From Sepiola atlantica (taxonomy: Eukaryota > Mollusca > Cephalopoda > Sepiida > Sepiolidae): a stretch of 64,000 nt of DNA. Positions 39,599 through 52,596 of the stretch are shown piece after piece (within the stretch, counting starts at the first letter, position 1; each line of letters begins with the position of its first letter). The notes below the pieces were generated by a model. The model was not told where the DNA came from, did no database searches, and worked only from the letters and a program-made list of their open reading frames with translations. The translations under genes and the position numbers were made by a program. Location: the NCBI GenBank assembly GCA_963556195.1, contig OY744531.1, positions 55,038,700 through 55,102,699 on the forward strand, in the 5' to 3' direction.

Positions 39599-40270
39599 AG
39601 ATACTCCTCCGAGAGTACCCAACAAACAGTCACACGGTTGACGTCATTATGAGCGGCCAGCCCCGGGACGTATACTATCTCAGAACCGGAAAAAAAATGG
39701 ACTCTTCGAGGGTCGACTGCCTTTTTCCTCGATTTTCAACGTTGTTTAGTACTAATTTGAGAAAAAAACAATGACATCATGTAGAATTTGAGAAATAATG
39801 CACCGTCATGCTTTTAACAGGAAATGACGTCAGAGGAAAAGAGTGTAGGGAAGAAAATCCCTCACACTAAAACTCTTTTTTCCCTCTCACTCCCACCCTT
39901 CTACCTTCCTTTCCTCCCCTACGCCCGTTCTGTTGTTATGATACCACCCTCCTAGGCATTACCTCCTCCTTTTTGAGAGTTGTAGAGATAGAGCGGCGGT
40001 GTGACTGCTTCAGGTCAAATTAGGGGGGGGGAGTGTCGGCATTCGCCGGTGAAGCGCCTCATGCCAAATTTGGAGATGGGGGATTGTCGGCATAATGCAA
40101 AGTCACGATTTTAACAGGAAATGACGTCAAAGTGGATCCCTAACGGAACTTTTTTGAACACGAGTTTATAGTGAAGCAAGGGTTGCTTAATCCTAACCGC
40201 ATTTCTTCTGTTGACATGATACCATCCTCCCAGGTATTACCTCCTTCTTTTTGAGAGGTGTGAAGTTAGT
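39599..40270 (+). other. H1 left core with D and E fragments
   Basis: This non-coding block is shared with H2 and H3. It contains TGACGTCA at 39639, 39825 and 40122, one D motif near 40037, and a single E motif at 40138-40200 (ACGGAACTTTTTTGAACACG to GGTTGCTTAATCC). A pyrimidine-rich stretch lies at about 39860-39925. I see no gene. Confidence 0.6.
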
Positions 40271-40280
40271 GTAATAAATA

Positions 40281-40970
40281 ATTATGCTCCACCATTGTTT
40301 TCACTAATATTTGTATACATATTAAATAACGTTTCAAGAAGTAAAGTAAAAAGAGAAATAATTATGCTCCACCATTGTTTTCACTAATATTTGTATACAT
40401 ATTAAATAACGTCTCAAGAAGTAAGGTAAGAAGAGAAATTATTATGCTCCTCCATTGTTTTCACTAATATTTGTATACATATTAAATAACGTCTCAATAA
40501 GTAAAGTAAGAAGAAAAATAATTATGCTCCACCATTGTTTTCACTAATATTTGTATACATATGATATAACGTCTAAATAAGTAAAGTAAGAAGAAAAATA
40601 ATTATGCTCCACCACTGTTTTCACTAAAATGTGTATACATATTAAATAACGTCTCAATATGTAAAGTAAGAAGAAATATAATTATGCTCCGCCATTGTTT
40701 TCACTAATATTTGAATACATGTTAAATATCGTCTCAATAAGTAAAGTAAAAAGAGAAATAATTATGCTCCGCCATTGTTTTCACTAATATTTGTATACAT
40801 ATTAAATAACGTCTCAATAAGTAAAGAAAGAAGAAAAATAATTATGCTCCACCATTGTTTTCACTAATATTTTTATACATGTTAAATAACGTCTCAATAA
40901 GTAAAGTAAAAAGAGAAATAATTATGCTCCGCCATTGTTTTCACTAATATTTGTATACATGTTAAATAAC
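40281..40970 (+). repeat. Satellite A, 80-bp unit, about 8.6 copies (H1)
   Basis: ATTATGCTCC recurs exactly every 80 bp (40281, 40361, 40441 and on to 40921). The units differ at CCACC/CCGCC and CATATT/CATGTT, which tend to change together. The unit is not coding. Confidence 0.95.
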
Positions 40971-43900
40971 ATTTTTTTGTTTTGAACTCAAAATATTTCT
41001 TAGGGTGTGGGGAGAGTTAAAAATTAGGGGGCTGGAGAGATTGAGGGCTCGGGGAAAATTTTAGGGGTCAGGACGAACTTTTTAGGGGTCAGGCCAAATT
41101 TTTTTGTTTTTTTTTGTTTTGAAGCCAAAATATTTCTCAGGGTTGGGGGAGAGTGAAAAATTATGGGGCTGGAGAGATTTAGGAGTCGGGGAAAATTTTA
41201 GGGGTCAGGACGAACTTTTTAGGGGTCAGGCCAAATTTTTTTGTTTTTTTTTGTTTTGAAGTCAAAATATATCTCATGGTTGGGGGAGAGTGAAAAATTA
41301 GGGTGCTGGAGAGATTTAGGGGTCGGGGAAAATTTTAGGGGTCAGGACGAACTTTTTAGGGGTCAGGCCAAATTTTTTTTTTTTTTTTTTTTTTTTTGTT
41401 TTGAAGTCAAAATATTTCTAAGGGTTGGGGGAGAGTGAAAAACTAGGGGGCTGGAAAGATTTAGAGGTCGGGGGAAATTTTAGGGGTCAGGACGAACTTT
41501 TTAGGGGTCAGGCCAAATTTTTTTGTTTTTTTTTGTTTTGAAGTCAAAATAATTCTCAGGGTTGGGGAGAGTGAAAAATTAGGGGGCTGGAGAGATTTAG
41601 GGGTCGGGGAAAATTTTAGGGGTCAGGACGAACTTTTTAGGGGTCATGCCAATTTTTTTTGTTTTTTTTTGTTTTTTTTTGTTTTGAAGTCAAAATATTT
41701 CTCATATTTGGGGGAGAGTGAAAAATTAGGGGGCTGGAGAGATTTAGGGGTCGGGGAAAATTTTAGGGGTCAGGACGAACTTTTTAGGGGTCAGGCCAAA
41801 TTTTTTTGTTTTTTGTTTGTTTTGAAGTCAAAATATTTTTCATGGTTGGGGGAGAGTGAAAAATTAGGAGGCTTGAGAGATTTAGGGGTCGGGGAAAATT
41901 TTAGGGGTCAGGACGAACTTTTTAGGGGTAAGGCAAAATTTTTTTGTTTATTTTGTTTTTTTTTTGTTTTGAAGTCAAAATATTTCTCAGGGTTGGGGGA
42001 GAGTGAAAAATTAGGGGGCTGGAGAGATTTAGACGTCGGGGAAAATTTTAGGGGTCAGGCGGAACTTTTTAGGGGACAGGCCAAATTTTTTTGTTTTTTT
42101 TTGTTTTGAAGTCAAAATATTTCTCAGGGTTGGGGGAGAGTGAAAAATTAGGGAGCTGGAGAGATTTAGGGGTCGGGGAAAATTTTAGGGGTCAGGACGA
42201 ACTTTTTAGGGGTCAGGCCAAATTTTTTTGTTTTTTTTTGTTTTGAAGTCAAAATAATTCTCAGGGTTGGGGAGAGTGAAAAATTAGGGGGCTGGAGAGA
42301 TTTAGGGGTCGGGGAAAATTTTAGGGGTCAAGACGACCTTTTTAGGGGTCATGCCAATTTTTTTTGTTTTTTTTTGTTTTGAAGTCAAAATATTTCTCAG
42401 GGTTGGGGGAGAGTGAAAAATTAGGGGGCTGGAGAGATTTAGGGGTCGGGGAAAATTTTAGGGGTCAGGACGAACTTTTTAGGGGTCATGCCAATTTTTT
42501 TTGTTTTTTTTTGTTTTTTTTTGTTTTGAAGTCAAAATATTTCTCATGGTTGGGGGAGAGTGAAAAATTAGGGGGCTGGAGAGATTTAGGGGTCGGGGAA
42601 AATTTTAGGGGTCAGGACGAACTTTTTAGGGGTCAGGCCAAATTTTTTTGTTTTTTGTTTGTTTTGAAGTCAAAATATTTTTCATGGTTGGGGGAGAGTG
42701 AAAAATTAGGAGGCTGGAGAGATTTAGGGGTCGGGGAAAATTTTAGGGGTCAGGACGAACTTTTTAGGGGTCAGGCCAAATTTTTTTGTTTTTTTTTGTT
42801 TTGAAGTCAAAATATATCTCATGGTTGGGGGAGAGTGAAAAATTAGGGTGCTGGAGAGATTTAGGGGTCGGGGAAAATTTTAGGGGTCAGGACGAACTTT
42901 TTAGGGGTCAGGCCAAATTTTTTTTTTTTTTTTTTTTTTTTTGTTTTGAAGTCAAAATATTTCTAAGGGTTGGGGGAGAGTGAAAAACTAGGGGGCTGGA
43001 AAGATTTAGAGGTCGGGGGAAATTTTAGGGGTCTGGACGAACTTTTTAGGGGTCAGGCCAAATTTTTTTGTTTTTTTTTGTTTTGAAGTCAAAATAATTC
43101 TCAGGGTTGGGGAGAGTGAAAAATTAGGGGGCTGGAGAGATTTAGGGGTCGGGGAAAATTTTAGGGGTCAGGACGAACTTTTTAGGGGTCATGCCAATTT
43201 TTTTTGTTTTTTTTTGTTTTTTTTTGTTTTGAAGTCAAAATATTTCTCATGGTTGGGGGAGAGTGAAAAATTAGGGGGCTGGAGAGATTTAGGGGTCGGG
43301 GAAAATTTTAGGGGTCAGGACGAACTTTTTAGGGGTCAGGCCAAATTTTTTTGTTTTTTGTTTGTTTTGAAGTCAAAATATTTTTCATGGTTGGGGGAGA
43401 GTGAAAAATTAGGAGGCTTGAGAGATTTAGGGGTCGGGGAAAATTTTAGGGGTCAGGACGAACTTTTTAGGGGTCAGGCCAAATTTTTTTTTTTTTTTTT
43501 GTTTTTTTTTGTTTTGAAGTCAAAATATTTCTCAGGGTTGGGGGAGAGTGAAAAATTAGGGGGCTGGAGAGATTTAGGGGTCGGGGAAAATTTTAGGGGT
43601 CAGGACGAACTTTTTAGGAGTCAGGCCAAATTTTTTTGTTTTTTTTTGGTTTTGAAGTCAAAATATTTCTCATCGTTGGGGGAGAGTGAAAAATTAGGGG
43701 GCTGGAGAGATTTAGGGGTCGGGGAAAATTTTAGGGGTCAGGAAGAACTTTTTAGGGGTCAGGCCAAATTTTTTTGTTTCTTTTTGTTTGGAAGTCAAAA
43801 TATTTCTCAGAGTAGGGGGAGAGTGAAAAATTAGGGGGCTGGAGAGATTTAGGGGTCGGGGAAAATTTTAAAGGTCAGGACGAACTTTTTAAGGGTTCGG

Positions 43901-44605
43901 CCAAATTTTTTTGTTTTTTTTGGTTTCGAAGTCAAAATATGGCTCATGGTTGGGGGATAGTGAAAAATTAGGGGGCTGGAGAGATTTAGAGGTCGGGGAA
44001 AATTTTAGGGGTCAGGACGAACTTTTTAGGGGTCAGGCAACATTTTTTTGTTTTTTTTTTGGTTTTTAAGTCAAAATATTTCTCATGGTTGGGGGAGAGT
44101 GAAAAATTAGGGGGCTGGAGAGATTTAGGGGTCGGGGAAAATTTTAGGGGTCAGGAAGAACTTTTTAGGGGTCAGGCCAAATGTTTTTTTTTTTTTTTGT
44201 TTTTTTTTTGTTTTGAACTCAAAATATTTTTCATGGTTGGGGGAGAGTGAAAAATTAGGGGGCCAGAGAGATTTAGGGGTCGGGGAAAATTTTAGGGGTC
44301 AGGCAGGACCTTTTAGGGGTCAGGCCAAATTTTTTTGTTTTTTTTTGTTTTGAAGTCAAAATATTTCTCATCGTTGGGGGAGAGTTAAAAATCAGGGGGC
44401 TGGAGAGATTTAGGGGTCGGGAAAATTTTAGGGGTCAGGCAGAACTTTTTAGGGGTCAGGCCAAATTTTTTTGTTTTTTTTTGTTTTGAAGTCAAAATAT
44501 TTCTCATGGTTGGGGGAGAGTGAAAAATTAGGGGCTGGAGAGATTTAGGGGACGGGAAAAATTTTAGGGGTCAGGCCAAATATTTTAGGGGTTTGCCCAA
44601 ATTTA
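40971..44605 (+). repeat. Satellite B, ~137-bp G-run/T-run unit, about 26 copies (H1)
   Basis: Each unit has a T-rich tract with variable T-runs, TTTTGAAGTCAAAATATTTC, and then five G-runs (4-5 G each) in an A-rich context. The plus strand is very poor in C. The length varies through the T-runs. A ~1545-bp block recurs in tandem (for example 41241 and 42786). Confidence 0.95.
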
Positions 44606-45842
44606 GGGGCGGCGATATGTACGTATTTAGCTTCCACACCGGGGCGGCGATAGGTACTTATTTAGCATTCAGCGGTGGTGATAGGTACTTATATAGCATG
44701 TGCACATGGGCGGTAATAAGTACGTATATAGTATGCACACCGGGGCAGTGATAGGTATGTATTTAGCATACGCACTGAGGCAGCGATCGGTTCATATATA
44801 GCACGCGCACCGGGGCGGCGATAGGTACGTATATAGCACGCGCACAGGGGCGGCGAAAGGTACATATTTAAAATTCACACCGGGGCGGTGAAAGGTACAT
44901 ATTTAAAATTCACACCGGGGCGGCGATAGGTACGTATTTAGCATTCACACCGGGGCGGCGATAGGTATGTATTTAGCATTCACACCGGGGCATCGATAGG
45001 TATTTATTTTGCATTCGCACCGGGGTGGCGGTATGTACGTATTTAGCTTCCGCACCGGGGTGGCGATAAGTACCTATTTAGAATTCACACCGGGGCGGCG
45101 ATAGGTACGTATTTAGAATTCACACCGGGGCGGCGATAGGTATGTATTTAGCATTCGCACCAGGGCGGCGATAGGTACGTATTTAGCTTCCACACCAGGG
45201 CGGCGATAGGTACGTATTCAGAATTCAGGGGTGGCGATAGCTACGTATATAGCATGTACACATGGGCTTCAATAAGTACGTACATAGCATGCGCTCTGCG
45301 GCGGCGATCAGTACATATATATCACGCGCACCGGGGCGGCGAAAGGTATGTATTTTGCATTCGCACCGTGGTGGTGATATGTACGTATTTAGCATTCGCA
45401 CCGGGGCGGCTATAGGTACGTATTTAGCATTCACACCGGGGCGGCTATAGGTACGTATTTAGTATTCGCACCAGGGCGGCTATAGGTACGTATTTAGCAT
45501 TCGCAGTGGGCCGGTGATAGGTACGTATTTAGCATTCACACCAAAGCGGCAATATGTACATATTAATTATTCGCGATAGGTACTTATGTAGCATGCACAC
45601 CGGGGCGCAATAGGTATGTATTTAGCATTCACACCGGGGCAACGATAGGTACTATTTAGCATTTGCAACGGGGCGGCGATAGGTACTTAAATAGTATCTG
45701 CACCGGGGCGGCGATAGGTACGTATATAGTATGTGCACTGGGGCGGCGATAGGTACGTATATAGTATGCGCACCGGGGTGATGATAGATACCTCTATAGT
45801 ATGAACACCGGGGTGGAGATAAGTACCTATATAGAAGGCGCA
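44606..45842 (+). repeat. Satellite C, 35-bp unit, about 35 copies (H1)
   Basis: The unit is of the type GGGGCGGCGATAGGTACGTA followed by TTTAGCATTCACACC, repeated at 35-bp spacing. Copies diverge in TATTTAGC versus TATATAGC. Not coding. Confidence 0.95.
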
Positions 45843-46110
45843 GATAGAGGTGTTACTTTTTATAGAAATATGTCATACTATTACCCTGGGCAATAGGAGA
45901 AATGGTGGGGAAGAAACAGCTTTTGCAAAAGGCAAAATTAGAAAGTAGCGGCGAAATGGGGCGACCAGGGAAGAGAAAGGTAGCAGATAAAGAGACGGCT
46001 ATAGAGAGAGGGGGCGGACATAGAAGTTTGAATATAAAGATGTTACACACACGATCTTTCTTCAAATATATGTTTTTATGACCCCGAGCAACGCCGGGTA
46101 GCCCCGCTAG
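45843..46110 (+). repeat. Helitron-like right end of H1
   Basis: This 268-bp single-copy block is almost identical to 52597-52864; I saw one substitution. It ends with the CCCG/CGGG hairpin and CTAG. It is directly followed by the TC start of H2. Confidence 0.7.
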
Positions 46111-46131
46111 TCTCCTATATAAAGGGCAGTT

Positions 46132-46170
46132 GTCTGTATGTTTGTCTGTTTGTTTGTTTGTTTGTATGTC
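46132..46170 (+). repeat. TGTC/TGTT microsatellite at H2 left end
   Basis: This version is dominated by TTTG, in contrast to the TCTG-rich copy in H3. Confidence 0.8.
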
Positions 46171-46432
46171 CAGATACTCCTCCGAGAGGACCCAACAAAC
46201 AGTCACACGGTTGACGTCATTATAACCGGCCAGCCCCGGGACGTATAATATCTCAGAACCGGAAAAAAAAATGGACTCTTCGAGGGTCGACTGAGCACTT
46301 TTCTCCAATGGGGGGGTGCCTTTTTCCTCGATTTTCAACGTTATTTAGTACTAATTTGAGAAAAAAACAAAGAATTTGAGAAATAATGCATCGTCATGAT
46401 TTTAACAGGAAATGACGTCAGAGGAAATCCCT
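46171..46432 (+). other. H2 left core
   Basis: This is a non-coding copy of the left core with TGACGTCA at 46212 and 46413. I see no gene. Confidence 0.6.
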
Positions 46433-46705
46433 AACGGCTCTTTTTTGAACATGAGTTTATAGTGAAGCAAGTGTTGCTTAATCACAAACGGCACTTTTTT
46501 TGAACACGAGTCCATAGTCAAGCATGGGTTGCTTACTTACTAACGGCACTTTTTTGAACATGAGTCCATAGTGATGCAAGGGTTGCTTAACTCCTAACGG
46601 CACTTTTTGATACATGCGTTTATAGTGACGCAAGTGTTGTTTAATCAATAACGGCACTTTTTTTAACATGAGTTCATAGTGAAGCAAGGGTTGCTTAATC
46701 CTAAC
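46433..46705 (+). repeat. E minisatellite, ~57-bp unit, about 5 copies (H2, first block)
   Basis: Units read ACGGCACTTTTTTGAACATG, a TTTATAGTGAAGCAAG segment, then GGTTGCTTAATC, with substitutions and small indels between copies. Confidence 0.85.
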
Positions 46706-46904
46706 CACATTTTTTCTGTTGACATGATAACATCCTCCTAGGTATTACCTCCTCCTTTTTGAGAGGTGTGAAGTTAGTGTAGTATCAGTAAAATTAAAGT
46801 AATAAATAATTATGCTCCCCCACTGTTTTCACTAATATTTGTATGCTCCCCCATTGTTTTCACTAATATTTCTATACATATTGTATACATATTGAAAACT
46901 TGGG
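46706..46904 (+). other. H2 linker with partial satellite A
   Basis: A conserved linker (TATTACCTCCTCCTTTTTGA, then GAGGTGTGAAG) leads into one and a half broken satellite A units (about 46810-46880). It looks like an abandoned or rearranged satellite start. Confidence 0.6.
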
Positions 46905-47230
46905 GTGGGTGTGGGGGGTGTCGGCATTCGCCGGTGTGAGCGCCTCAGGAGAAATTTGGGGAAGAGGGGGGGGTATCGGCATTCGGCGGTGGGGCGCCTC
47001 AGGCCAAATCTGGGGAGGGTGAGTGTCGGCATTCGGCGGTGGGGCGCCTCAGGCGAAATTCTAGGAGGAATGTCGGCATTCGCCAGTATGAGCGCCTCAG
47101 GCCGAATTTGGGGGAGTGTCGGCATTCGCCGGTGTGAGCGACTCAGCCCGAATTTGGTGGAGTGTCGGCATTCGCCGGTGGTGCGCCTCAGGCCAAATTT
47201 GGAGATGGGGGATTGTCGGCATAATGCAAA
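46905..47230 (+). repeat. D minisatellite, 45-55 bp unit, 6 copies (H2)
   Basis: CGGCATTCG recurs at about 46922, 46977, 47028, 47073, 47119 and 47165. Each is followed by a GCGCCTCAGG-type segment and a G-rich spacer. Confidence 0.85.
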
Positions 47231-47634
47231 GTCACGATTTTAGCAGGAAATGACGTCAGAGGAAATCCCTAACGGCACTTTTTTGAACATGAGTTTATAG
47301 TGAAGCACGGGTTGCCTTATCCCAACGAAACATAAGTTTTTATTGAAGCAACTGTTGCTTAATCCGTAACGGCATTTTTTTGAACATGAGTCCATAGTGA
47401 AGCAAGGGTTGCTTAATTCCTAACGGCACTTTTTTGAACATGAATCCACAGTGAAGCCAGGGTTGCTTAATCAATAACGGCACTTTTTTGAACACAAGTT
47501 TGTAGTGAAGCCAGGGTTGCTTAATCGTAACTGCATTTCTTCTGTTGACATGATACCATCCTCCCAGGTATAACCTCCTTCTTTTTGAGAGGTGTGAAGT
47601 TAGTGTAGTATCAGTAAAATTAAAGTAATAAATA
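47231..47634 (+). repeat. E minisatellite, second block in H2, plus linker
   Basis: TGACGTCA at 47251 is followed by about five E units (47265-47530), and then by the same linker that precedes satellite A in the other composites. Confidence 0.8.
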
Positions 47635-48324
47635 ATTATGCTCCACCATTGTTTTCACTAATATTTGTATACATATTAAATAACGTCTCAATAAGGAAAG
47701 TAAGAAGAAAAATAATTATGCTCCACCACTGTTTTCACTAATATTTGTATACATATTAAATAACGTCTCAATAAGTAAAGTAAGAAGAAAAATAATTATG
47801 CTCCACCATTGTTTTCACTAATATTTGTATACATATGATATAACGTCTAAATAAGTAAAGTAAGAAGAAAAATAATTATGCTCCACCACTGTTTTCACTA
47901 AAATGTGTATACATATTAAATAACGTCTCAATATGTAAAGTAAGAAGAAATATAATTATGCTCCGCCATTGTTTTCACTAATATTTGAATACATGTTAAA
48001 TAACGTCTCAATAAGTAAAGTAAGAATAAAAATAATTATGCTCCACCATTGTTTTCACTAATATTTGTATACATATTAAATAACGTCTCAATAAGTAAAG
48101 TAAGAAGAAAAATAATTATGCTCCACCACTGTTTTCACTAAAATTTGTATACATATTAAATAACGTCTCAATAAGTAAAGAAAGAAAAAAAATAATTATG
48201 CTCCGCCATTGTTTTCACTTATATTTGTATACATGTTAAATAACGTCTCAATAAGTAAAGTAAAAAGAGAAATAATTATGCTCCGCCATTGTTTTCACTA
48301 ATATTTGTATACATGTTAAATAAC
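47635..48324 (+). repeat. Satellite A, 80-bp unit, about 8.6 copies (H2)
   Basis: The spacing is exactly 80 bp. The copy number equals that of the H1 array, and several units share the same variants in the same order, including the ATGATATAAC unit. Confidence 0.95.
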
Positions 48325-51300
48325 ATTTTTTTGTTTTGAACTCAAAATATTTCTCAGAGTTGGGGGAGAGTGAACAATTAGGGGGCTGGAGAGATTTAGG
48401 GGTTGGGGAAAATTTTAGGGGTCAGGACGAACTTTTTAGGGGTCAGGCCAAATTTTTTTGTTTTTTTTTTGGTTTTGAACTGAAAATATTTCTCAGGGTT
48501 GGGGGAGAGTGAAAAATTAGGGGTCTGGAGAGATTTAGGGGTCATGGAAAATTTTAGGGGTCAGGACGAACTTTTTAGGGGTAGGCCAAATTTTTTTTTT
48601 TTTGTTTGTTTTTTTTTTGTTTTGAAGTCAAAATATTTCTCAGGGTTGAGGGAGAGTAAAAAATTCAGGGGCGGGAGAGATTTAGGGGTCGGGGAAAATT
48701 TTAGGGGTCAGGACGAACTTTTTCTGGGTCAGGCCAAATTTTTTTGTTTTTTTTTGTTTTTAAGTCAAAATATTACTCATGGTTGGGGCAGAGTGAAAAA
48801 TTAGGGGGCTGGAGAGATTTAGGGGTCGGGGAAAATTTTAGGGGTCAGGACGAACTTTTTAGGGGTCAGGCCAAATTTTTTTGTTTTTTTTTGTTTTGAA
48901 TTCAAAATATTTCTCAGGGTTGGGGGAGGGTGAAAAATTAGGGGGCTGGAGAGATTTAGGGGTCGGGGAAAATTTTAGGGGTCAGGACGAACTTTTTAGG
49001 GGTCAGGCCAAATTAGTTTGTTTTTTTTTGTTTTGAAGTCAAAATATATCTAATGGTTGTAAGAGAGTAAAAAATTAGAGGGCTGGAGAGATTTAGGGGT
49101 CGGGGAAAATTTTAGGGGTCAGGACGAACTTTTTAAGGGTCAGGCCAAATTTTTTTGTTTTTTTTTGTTTGTTTTTTGTTTTGAAGTCAAAATATTTCTC
49201 AGGGTTGGGGGAGAGTGAAAAATTAGAGGGGCTGGAGAGATTTAGGGGTCGGGGAAAATTTTAGGGGTCAGGACGAACTTTTTAGGGGTCAGGCCAATTT
49301 TTTTTGTTTTTTTTGGTTTTGAACTCAAAATATTTCTCATGGTTGGGGGAGAGTGAAAAATTAGGGGATCTGGAGAGATTTAGTGGTCGGGGAAAATTTT
49401 ATGGGCCAGGACGAATTTTTTAGGGGTCAGGCCTAATTTTTTTTTTTGTTTTGTTTTGAACTCAAAATATTTCTCATGGTTGGGGGAGAGTGAAAAATTA
49501 GGGGATCTGGAGAGATTTAGGGGTCGGGGAAAATTTTAGGGGTCAGGAAGCACTTTTTAGGGGTCAGGCCAAACTTTTTTGTTTTTTTTTTGTTTTTTTT
49601 TGTTTTGAAGTCAAAATATTTCTCATGGTTGGGGGAGAGTGAAAAATTAGGGGGCTGGAGAGATTTAGGGGTCGGGGAAAATTTTAGGGGCCAGGACGAA
49701 CTTTTTAGGGGTCAGGCCAAATTTTTTTGTTTTTTTTTGTTTTGAAGTCAAAGTATTTCTCATGGTTGGAGGAGAGTGAAAAATTAGGGGGCTGGAGAGA
49801 TTTAGGGGTCGGGGAAAATTTTAGGGGTCAGGACGAACTTTTTAGGGGTCAGGCCAATTTTGTTTTGTTTTTTTTGGTTTTGAACTCAAAATATTTCTCA
49901 GGGGTGGGGGAGAGTGAACAATTAGGGGGCTGGAGAGATTATGGGGTCGGGGAAAATTTTAGGGGTCAGGCGGAACTTTTTAGGGGTCAGACCAAATTTT
50001 TTTCTTTTTTTTTTGGTTTTAAACTCAAAATATTTCTCAGGGTTGGGGGAGAGTGAAAAATTAGGGGGCTGGAGAGATTTAGGGGTCGGGGAAAATTTTA
50101 GGGGTCAGGACGAACTTTTTAGGGGTCAGGCCAAATTTTTTGTTTTTTTTTGTTTTGAAGTCAAAGTATTTCTCATGGTTGGAGGAGAGTGAAAAATTAG
50201 GGGGCTGGAGAGATTTAGGGGTCGGGGAAAATTTTAGGGGTCAGGACGCACTTTTTAGGGATCAGGCCAAAATTTTTTTGTTTTTTTTTGTTTTGAAGTC
50301 AAAATATATCTAATGGTTGTAAGAGAGTGAAAAATTAGGGGGCTGGAGAGATTTAGGGGTCGGGGAAAATCTAAGGGGTCAGGACGAACTTTTTAGGGGT
50401 CAGGCCAAATTTTTTTGTTTTTTTTTGTTTTTTTTTGTTTTGAAGTCAAAATATTTCTCAGGGTTGGGGGAGAGTGAAAAATTAGGGGGCTGGAGAGATT
50501 TAGGGGTCGGGGAAAATTTTAGGGGTCAGGACGGACTTTTTAGGGGTCAGGCCAATTTTTTTTGTTTTTTTTGGTTTTGAACTCAAAATATTTCTCAGGG
50601 GTGGGGGAGAGTGAACAATTAGGGGGCTGGAGAGATTGAGGGGTCGGAGAAAATTTTAGGGGTCAGGACGAACTTTTTAGGGGTCAGGCCAAATTTTTTT
50701 GTTTTTTTTGTTTTGAAGTCAAAATATTTCTCATGGTTGGGGGAGAGTGAAAAATTAGGGGATCGGGAGAGATTTAGGGGTTGGGGAAAATTTTAGGGGC
50801 CAGGACGAACTTTTTAGGGGTCAGGCCAAATTTTTTTTTTTTGTTTTGTTTTGAACTCAAAATATTTCTCATGGTTGGGGGAGAGTGAAAAATTAGGGGA
50901 TCTGGAGAGATTATGGGGTCGGGGAAAATTTTAGGGGTCAGGCGGAACTTTTTAGGGGTCAGACCAAATTTTTTTCTTTTTTTTTTGGTTTTAAACTCAA
51001 AATATTTCTCAGGGTTCGGGGAGAGTGAAAAATTAGGGGGCTGGAGAGATTTAGGGGTCCGGGAAAATTTTAGGGGTCAGGACGAACTTTTTAGGGGTCA
51101 GGCCAAATTTTTTTGTTTTTTTTTTGTTTTGAACTCAAAATATTTCTCAGGGTTGGGGGAGAGTGAAAAATTAGGGGGCTGGAGAGATTTAGGGGTCGGG
51201 GAAAATTTTAGGGGTCAGGACGAACTTTTTAGGGGTCAGGCCAAATTTTTTTGTTTTTTTTTTGTTTTGAAGTCAAAATATTTCTCATGGTTGGGGGAGA

Positions 51301-51385
51301 GTGAAAAATTAGAGGCTGGAGAGATTTAGGGGACGGGGAAAATTTTAGGGGTCAGGTCAAATTTTTTAGGGTCTGCCCAAATTTA
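48325..51385 (+). repeat. Satellite B, ~137-bp unit, about 22 copies (H2)
   Basis: This is the same unit as in H1, with more TTTTGGTTTTGAACTC variants. A block of about 972 bp is repeated (for example around 49941 and 50913). Confidence 0.95.
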
Positions 51386-52596
51386 GGGGCGGCGATATGT
51401 CTGTATTTAGCTTCCACACCGGGGCGGCGATAGGTACTTATTTAGCATTCAGCAGTGGTGATAGGTACTTATATAGCATGTGCACATGGGCGGTAATAAG
51501 TATGTATATAGTATGCACACCGGGGCAGTGATAGGTATGTATTTAGCATGCGCACTGAGGAAGCAATCGGTTCATATATAGCACGCGCACCGGGGCGGCG
51601 ATAGGTACGTATATAGCACGCGCACAGGGGCGGCGAAAGGTACATATTTAAAATTCACACCGGGCGGCGAAAGGTACATATTTAGCATTCACACCGGGGC
51701 AGCGATAGGTATGTATTTAGCATTCGCACCGGGGCAGCGATATGTACGTATTTAGCTTCCGCACCGGGGCGGCGATAGATACGTATTTAGAATTCACACC
51801 GGGGCGGCAATAGGTACGTATTTTGAATTCACACCGGGGCGGCGATAGGTATGTATTTAGCATTCGCACCGGGGCGGCGATATGTATGTATTTAGCTTCC
51901 ACACCAGGGCGGCGATAGGTACGTATTCAGAATTCAGGGGTGGCGATAGCTACGTATATAGCATGTACACACGGGCAGCAATAAGTACGTACATAGCATG
52001 CGCTCTGCGGCGGCGATCAGTACATATATTGCATGCGTACCGGGGCGGCGAAAGGTATGTATTTCGCATTCGCACCGTAGTGGTGATAGGTACGTATTTA
52101 GCATTCGCACTGGGGCGGCTATAGGTACGTATTTAGCATTCGCACCAGGGCGGCTATAGGTACGTATTTAGCATTCGCACTGGGCCGGCGATAGGTACGT
52201 ATTTAGCATTCACACCAAAGCGGCAATATGTACATATTAATTATTCGCACTAGGGCAGTGATAGGTACTTATGTAGCATGCACACCGGAGCGCAATTGGT
52301 ATGTCTTTAGTATTCGCACTAGGGCAGCAATAGGTACTTATGTAGCATGCACACCGGGGCGCAATAGGTATGTATTTAGCATTCACACCGGGGCAACGAT
52401 AGGTACTATTTAGCATTCGCAACGGGGCGGCGATAGGTACTTAAATAGTATCTGCACCGGGGCGGCGATAGGTACGTATATAGTATGTGCACTGGGGCGG
52501 CGATAGGTACGTATATAGTATGCGCACCAGGGTGATGATAGATACGTATATAGTATGAACAGCGGGGTGGAGATAAGTACCTATATAGAAGGCGCA
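51386..52596 (+). repeat. Satellite C, 35-bp unit, about 34 copies (H2)
   Basis: The same 35-bp unit and nearly the same variant order as in H1 suggest duplication of the whole composite rather than independent growth. Confidence 0.95.

Larger units (their letters stand above)
39542..46110 (+). mobile_element. Non-autonomous Helitron-like composite H1
   Basis: It begins TCTATTATATAAAGG and a TGTC/TGTT microsatellite, and ends with a GC hairpin (CCCG/CGGG around AGCAACGC) 8 nt before CTAG at 46107-46110. These fit Helitron rules (5' TC, 3' hairpin then CTRR). There is no Rep/helicase reading frame. The interior holds a left core, a short D/E segment, satellites A, B and C, and a 268-bp right end. 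The left boundary is less certain than the right one because the preceding bases contain similar ends. Confidence 0.65.

Noticed and set aside
39247..39633. 128-codon minus-strand frame across the H1 left end
   Set aside because: It is made of tetranucleotide, 33-bp and D repeats, with low-complexity translation.
40281..48324. CRISPR array, because of regular repeats
   Set aside because: Repeats are contiguous 80-bp units without unique spacers, in animal-type DNA with no cas genes.
44606..52596. Short frames of 60-80 codons in satellite C
   Set aside because: The 35-bp unit shifts frame each copy. The open stretches result from lack of stops in the repeat, not from coding.
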